A stretch of 64,000 nt of DNA from Cuneatibacter sp. NSJ-177 (GTDB taxonomy: Bacteria > Bacillota > Clostridia > Lachnospirales > Lachnospiraceae): contig NZ_JALIFO010000002.1 of assembly GCF_022867805.1 (NCBI RefSeq), forward strand, positions 496,001 through 560,000, written 5' to 3'. This document shows, piece after piece, positions 60,921 to 64,000 of the stretch. A model generated the notes under the pieces. That model had not been told where the DNA came from and did not search any database. It was given only the letters and a program-made list of their open reading frames with translations. Position numbers and translations under genes: made by a program. How positions within the stretch are numbered: position 1 is the stretch's first letter; each line of letters begins with the position of its first letter.

Positions 60921-61781
60921 CTACCTCAATAATGCCTCCCACCGTCTCTGATACAAGCCCTCCCCTTCGCGGCATTCCTCCAGGAACGGCTCTGCCTTCC
61001 GCCTCACTTCCTCTTCCGTCAGGTTCCTGCCGCTGATCGCTTCCCAAACCCGGCACAGCTGATTGAGCGAAAATTGCTCCGGCATCAGCAGCAGGGCGAT
61101 GCCTTCCCGATCCGCCTTCTTTTTCAGGCATTCCAGCGCAAAACCAATGATCTTCGCATGGTCAAACGCCAGCCCGTCGTTGTCAATGATCCGCCACTCT
61201 TCCCGGCGGTTCGAAACTGTCACCGTGACCCTCCGCTCCAAGTGGGCCCGAAGCAGCGTTCCTTCATTTATCAACGTTAAGGTATAAAAAAGGCTTCGCC
61301 GGATTCCATCGGTCAGATTTTCCTTATGCTCTTCCTGAAGTTTCCATTCCACGGAAAACCAGCGGGCATCCCTGGCGTCGTCGCCTGCTTTAACGGATAC
61401 CCGGCTCCCATCGATCAGGGCCATATGGGCGCAGCTCATGACCCACATCCGGGGATCCCTTCCCCAATCGCTGAAAACCTGGAGCTGCTCCAAATACCCT
61501 TGTTCTACATGGGTCTCCTCAAAAAGTTCCCGGACCGCAGCCTCCTCCGCAGACTCCCCCTCGTTCACAAAACCGCCAGGCAGCGCCCATTGGCCGAGAA
61601 ACGGATGGCCGCCCCGCTTAACCAGCAGGAGGCGAAGCTCCTGCTTCTCCTTTTTTTGGCTGTCCACAGAAAAGATAACCATGTCCGCCGCCACCGACGG
61701 CTTTTTATAGCGGTCCGGGTTGTAGGAAGCTAAAAATTCGGCTTCGGTCAACCCTTTTTTATCTCTCAACTCATCGCTCAT
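60921..61781 (-). CDS. Nudix hydrolase with C-terminal winged-helix (NrtR-like)
   Basis: A 286-residue protein. The Nudix domain (about 30-165) has the box GGFVNEGESAEEAAVRELFE followed by ET, with all catalytic Glu residues, so it may hydrolyse ADP-ribose or a similar nucleotide. The C-terminal part (about 215-286: ALLLMPEQFSLNQLCRVWEA, then SGRNLTEEEVRRKA) resembles the winged helix of NrtR regulators. NrtR proteins sense ADP-ribose and control NAD genes. The neighbour downstream in the window on the same strand is an ADP-ribosylglycohydrolase, which releases ADP-ribose. Confidence 0.85.
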   Translation of the reverse strand: MSDELRDKKGLTEAEFLASYNPDRYKKPSVAADMVIFSVDSQKKEKQELRLLLVKRGGHPFLGQWALPGGFVNEGESAEEAAVRELFEETHVEQGYLEQLQVFSDWGRDPRMWVMSCAHMALIDGSRVSVKAGDDARDARWFSVEWKLQEEHKENLTDGIRRSLFYTLTLINEGTLLRAHLERRVTVTVSNRREEWRIIDNDGLAFDHAKIIGFALECLKKKADREGIALLLMPEQFSLNQLCRVWEAISGRNLTEEEVRRKAEPFLEECREGEGLYQRRWEALLR

Positions 61782-61845
61782 TCTCTAAATCCCTTTCCGG
61801 CATTCCATAAAACATCCGGCATTCCGGACCGTCAAGATGCCAATT

Positions 61846-62697
61846 TTACGTCCAATATACCGGGGGAGTCAGCGGTTCGGAGATCCGGACAGCCGTCTCC
61901 CGCAGAAAATCATCCAGTTTTGCCAGCGCCCGCTCCCGCAGATCCTCCGGCGCCGGTTCATATGCTTCGGCCAGGCTTCCCGCGATGGCCGCAATCGTAT
62001 CACTGTCCCCGCCGATGGAAATCGCAAGCCGGATCACATCCGAAAAATCTTCCCCCTCCAGAAACGCCTCGATCGCCTGGGGCACCGACCCTTCACAGCT
62101 GACGTCAAACGAATAGGACGGCCGGATTGTATCCAGGGTAAATTTCATGTCGTAGAGTTCTCCTGCATATTTTTGTATTTCCTCTTTTCCGGCTCCGGTC
62201 CGGAGCAAATAGATGCAGGCGGCAACCGCTCCGGCTCCCTTAATCCCATACGCATGATTGTGGGTGATCTCCGCGGACAGACGGGCAAATAGTTTGGCTT
62301 CCTCCAACGATTCCGCAAGCCAGCCGCAAAAGGAGGCTCTCATAGCCGCTCCATTTCCCCAGCTTCCATAGGGCTCCATGGATCCCTCTCTGGCCCAGGC
62401 AAGAAACCGGCCGCCGTACCCGGCGGAAGGGTATCGCAAAGTAAAGTCCCGGACTGACCGGGCAATGGAACTGCGCACCTGAGCCTGCATTTCCTCGTCA
62501 ACAAAAAGACGGCTGCGGTCCGCCTCTTCCAGCCCGCGGAGAATCCCATCAGCCACCGCGTATGTCAGAACCGAATCATCGGTAAAATGGTCCCGGTCCG
62601 TGATCAGCTCTTTTGGTTTCTCCTTTGTATTATGCCACTCATACCAGGAACCGGAAACATCGCCCATCAGGGCGCCGGTCATCAAAAATCCTTGCAT
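61846..62697 (-). CDS. ADP-ribosylglycohydrolase family protein
   Basis: A 283-residue hydrolase of the ARH/DraG family, removing ADP-ribose from proteins or nucleic acids. Metal-binding residues are visible in DRDHFTDDSVLTYAVADGIL (TDD, about 37) and ISIGGDSDTIAAIAGSLAEA (GGDSDT, about 228). Also typical: WGNGAAMRAS near 118. It lies 64 bases upstream of the Nudix-winged-helix gene on the same strand, a functional pair for ADP-ribose turnover. Confidence 0.9.
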   Translation of the reverse strand: MQGFLMTGALMGDVSGSWYEWHNTKEKPKELITDRDHFTDDSVLTYAVADGILRGLEEADRSRLFVDEEMQAQVRSSIARSVRDFTLRYPSAGYGGRFLAWAREGSMEPYGSWGNGAAMRASFCGWLAESLEEAKLFARLSAEITHNHAYGIKGAGAVAACIYLLRTGAGKEEIQKYAGELYDMKFTLDTIRPSYSFDVSCEGSVPQAIEAFLEGEDFSDVIRLAISIGGDSDTIAAIAGSLAEAYEPAPEDLRERALAKLDDFLRETAVRISEPLTPPVYWT

Positions 62698-62812
62698 TGG
62701 AACACCTCCTCACTCTCATTTCCTAGTCTTCTCTGTTTCCTGTGATCCAAACAGCGGATCTTCTTCTTTTGAGAAAAGCATAGCACAAACCGGGCGGGGC
62801 TTCAATCCATAG

Positions 62813-62844
62813 AAAAAAATGACCGGGTGCCAAAGCCCGGCCAT
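62813..62844 (-). terminator. Terminator of the lipoprotein gene
   Basis: On the minus strand ATGGCCGGG pairs with CCCGGTCAT (one G-U pair), followed by TTTTTTT. Confidence 0.88.
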
Positions 62845-62869
62845 TCCGTTTTCCTCATTCTTCATCGTC

Positions 62870-63298
62870 CTAAGCGTCAGATTCGGGGGCTCCTGCGAAC
62901 CATCTCTTCCGCCTCATGCGATTCCGCCTTTTTTTGCCTTCGGCAAACTGCTGGAAATCCGTTTCCGGAACATCCGGCCGGCCTGTCGTTTCCGCCGGTG
63001 CGCCTGTCTCCCCGTCCGTATTTTTCGTCTCTCCGCCGGCATTTCTAGTCTCTTGGTCCGCTCCCTCGGAGGTGCCGGTAAAATCCACGGCGGCATCGTT
63101 TTCTACTGCCGTGGCCGTCGTGGCCGTATCTGTTTTCTCCGCCTGAGCCTCCGTTTGTTCCGCTGAGCGCTTTGTCGGATCCGTTTTCTCCGATATATTC
63201 CCGTCCCGACCTTTACACCCGGCAACCAGGAGCAAAACTGCCAGTGCCAAAAGAAACGCCAGTGCCGGCAACCGTTTTCTTCCTCTTCTTTCTTTCAT
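62870..63298 (-). CDS. Low-complexity lipoprotein
   Basis: A 142-residue secreted lipoprotein: basic start (MKERRGRKRLPALAF), hydrophobic segment and lipobox LVAGC with Cys28. The mature part is Thr/Glu/Ala/Asp-rich and disordered (about 30-115), ending in a basic stretch (GKKRRNRMRRKRW). No domain is visible; function unknown. It may serve as a surface spacer or be a decayed binding protein. Confidence 0.7.
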   Translation of the reverse strand: MKERRGRKRLPALAFLLALAVLLLVAGCKGRDGNISEKTDPTKRSAEQTEAQAEKTDTATTATAVENDAAVDFTGTSEGADQETRNAGGETKNTDGETGAPAETTGRPDVPETDFQQFAEGKKRRNRMRRKRWFAGAPESDA

Positions 63299-63395
63299 GC
63301 CGCCCCCTGAATCAAATCTGCATTTCCTCCGTACTTACATAGCTTCTGGCTAAAGCATATCATAAACCGGAGGCAGATTCAATGGAGCAGGCGGG

Positions 63396-64000
63396 TCAGC
63401 CGTTCTGATCGCCTCCGGACACTTTTCCCTTAGGCAGTACCGCCCCAGATGGGCATTTCTCAAAGCAGTTGCCGCAGTGGAGACAGTGCTCTTGTAAAAT
63501 CTGATAGGGCATACCGGGGAGAATCGCCTGCTGAGGGCAGCACCCGGCGCAAATCCCACAGCCAGTACAGGCGCCGGTAATCTCGTAGCCTCTCCCTGAT
63601 CGGGCTCCTTTTCCGATCAGATAGGTTTCCCGAAAAATCGGGCTGACTCCCAGATTAAAATACTCAATTTCCATATCCCGCAGACAAAATACAATTCCAA
63701 TTTCTCTGGTTTCTCCGGGATACACATTGGCAAGGTATGGCTGCTCTTTAAAAATAGCATCCACCCATTTCTTCTGCTCCCCCGCAGGTGCGGCAAAAGC
63801 TTTTCCGGAAACTCGGATCATTTCCTTATATCTGGTGTACCCCAATATCTGCACACGGCCGTCGGAGAGCAATTCCCGGCAGAAACTTTTTCCCCTGGCG
63901 GTAAAAAAGCAGAGTGCGTCCGGCTCATAATGAATGGCGCTGATATTGCGCACCTGGGGATTCCCCTCGCCGTCAACCGTAGCAAAGCTCAAAACTCCTA
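63396..64000 (-). CDS. Pyridoxamine-phosphate-oxidase-like flavin protein fused to a 2[4Fe-4S] ferredoxin, 5' end outside
   Basis: The minus-strand frame is open to the window edge (GVLSFATVDGEGNPQVRNIS), so the start is outside; the TTG at 63992 is probably internal. Residues shown: an FMN-binding split-barrel domain (FATVDGEGNPQVRNISAIHY, then FFTARGKSFCRELL and IQILGYTRYKEMIRV), and a C-terminal double-cluster ferredoxin (CTGCGICAGCCPQQAI and CLHCGNCFEKCPSGAV). Probably a cytoplasmic electron-transfer flavoprotein; partner unknown. Confidence 0.88.
   Translation of the reverse strand, partial: GVLSFATVDGEGNPQVRNISAIHYEPDALCFFTARGKSFCRELLSDGRVQILGYTRYKEMIRVSGKAFAAPAGEQKKWVDAIFKEQPYLANVYPGETREIGIVFCLRDMEIEYFNLGVSPIFRETYLIGKGARSGRGYEITGACTGCGICAGCCPQQAILPGMPYQILQEHCLHCGNCFEKCPSGAVLPKGKVSGGDQNG

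Noticed and set aside
62870-63166. Plus-strand frames over the lipoprotein gene
   Set aside because: The minus-strand frame has signal peptide, lipobox and terminator; the others have no support.

Overview
The window looks like chromosomal DNA of a moderately GC-rich anaerobic Firmicute (class Clostridia). Supporting signs are sigmaA promoters with 17-base spacers, strong AGGAGG ribosome-binding sites, a T-box isoleucyl-tRNA synthetase, an L10 leader, a lone Spo0A-type DNA-binding domain, corrinoid methyl-transfer genes and a Na+-dependent biotin decarboxylase. I see no rRNA, tRNA, phage, IS element or CRISPR array.

Layout. 1-9.5 kb: 5' two-thirds of glycogen phosphorylase, T-box-controlled type-2-like ileS, pncB, two convergent PlsC acyltransferases and a HAD phosphatase. 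9.6-20.2 kb (minus strand): a Ter stress-response locus with a PMCA-type Ca2+ ATPase, three TerD paralogues, TelA, a long YceG protein, a StiP/PELOTA protein and a PRTase-TRSP protein. Divergent from it, 20.4-23.0 kb: a trypsin-like protease whose N-terminal domain resembles a YceG module, a four-helix membrane protein and a 104-residue proline-rich protein. 23.3-29.4 kb (minus): a one-carbon corrinoid system (PucR regulator, two corrinoid proteins, DUF2284, reductive activator, methyl-H4folate methyltransferase) with no substrate methyltransferase. 29.6-33.7 kb: a Spo0A_C protein converging on rpmG-secE-nusG-rplKA-rplJL, which ends in a terminator and not in rpoB. 33.7-43.5 kb: HD-GYP protein, PH-like membrane protein, carboxylesterase, TRAP transporter with divergent AraC regulator, DUF3786 protein and an Rpn nuclease.

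43.5-51.9 kb (minus): a complete-looking Na+-dependent malonate decarboxylase operon: 42-residue membrane protein, MadB, a HutP-family antiterminator, MdcA, MdcC, MdcD, MdcE, a PaaK-like adenylating enzyme, MdcG and a biotin carrier. A terminator lies between hutP and mdcA, as in the Bacillus hut operon, and a second one lies in the 5' leader. I judge this HutP-controlled malonate system the most novel feature, followed by the YceG-protease fusion beside the ter locus.

52-64 kb: small coiled-coil protein, unknown membrane protein, a graveyard of LysR and sulfatase remnants, YoaP-like acetyltransferase, a MATE exporter behind a candidate guanidine-IV (mepA) riboswitch, a GntR/ABC-2 cassette flanked by about 110-base inverted repeats, a Nudix-winged-helix/ADP-ribosylglycohydrolase pair, a lipoprotein and a partial flavin/ferredoxin protein. 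Starts were reassigned wherever a ribosome-binding site or promoter decided between candidates.
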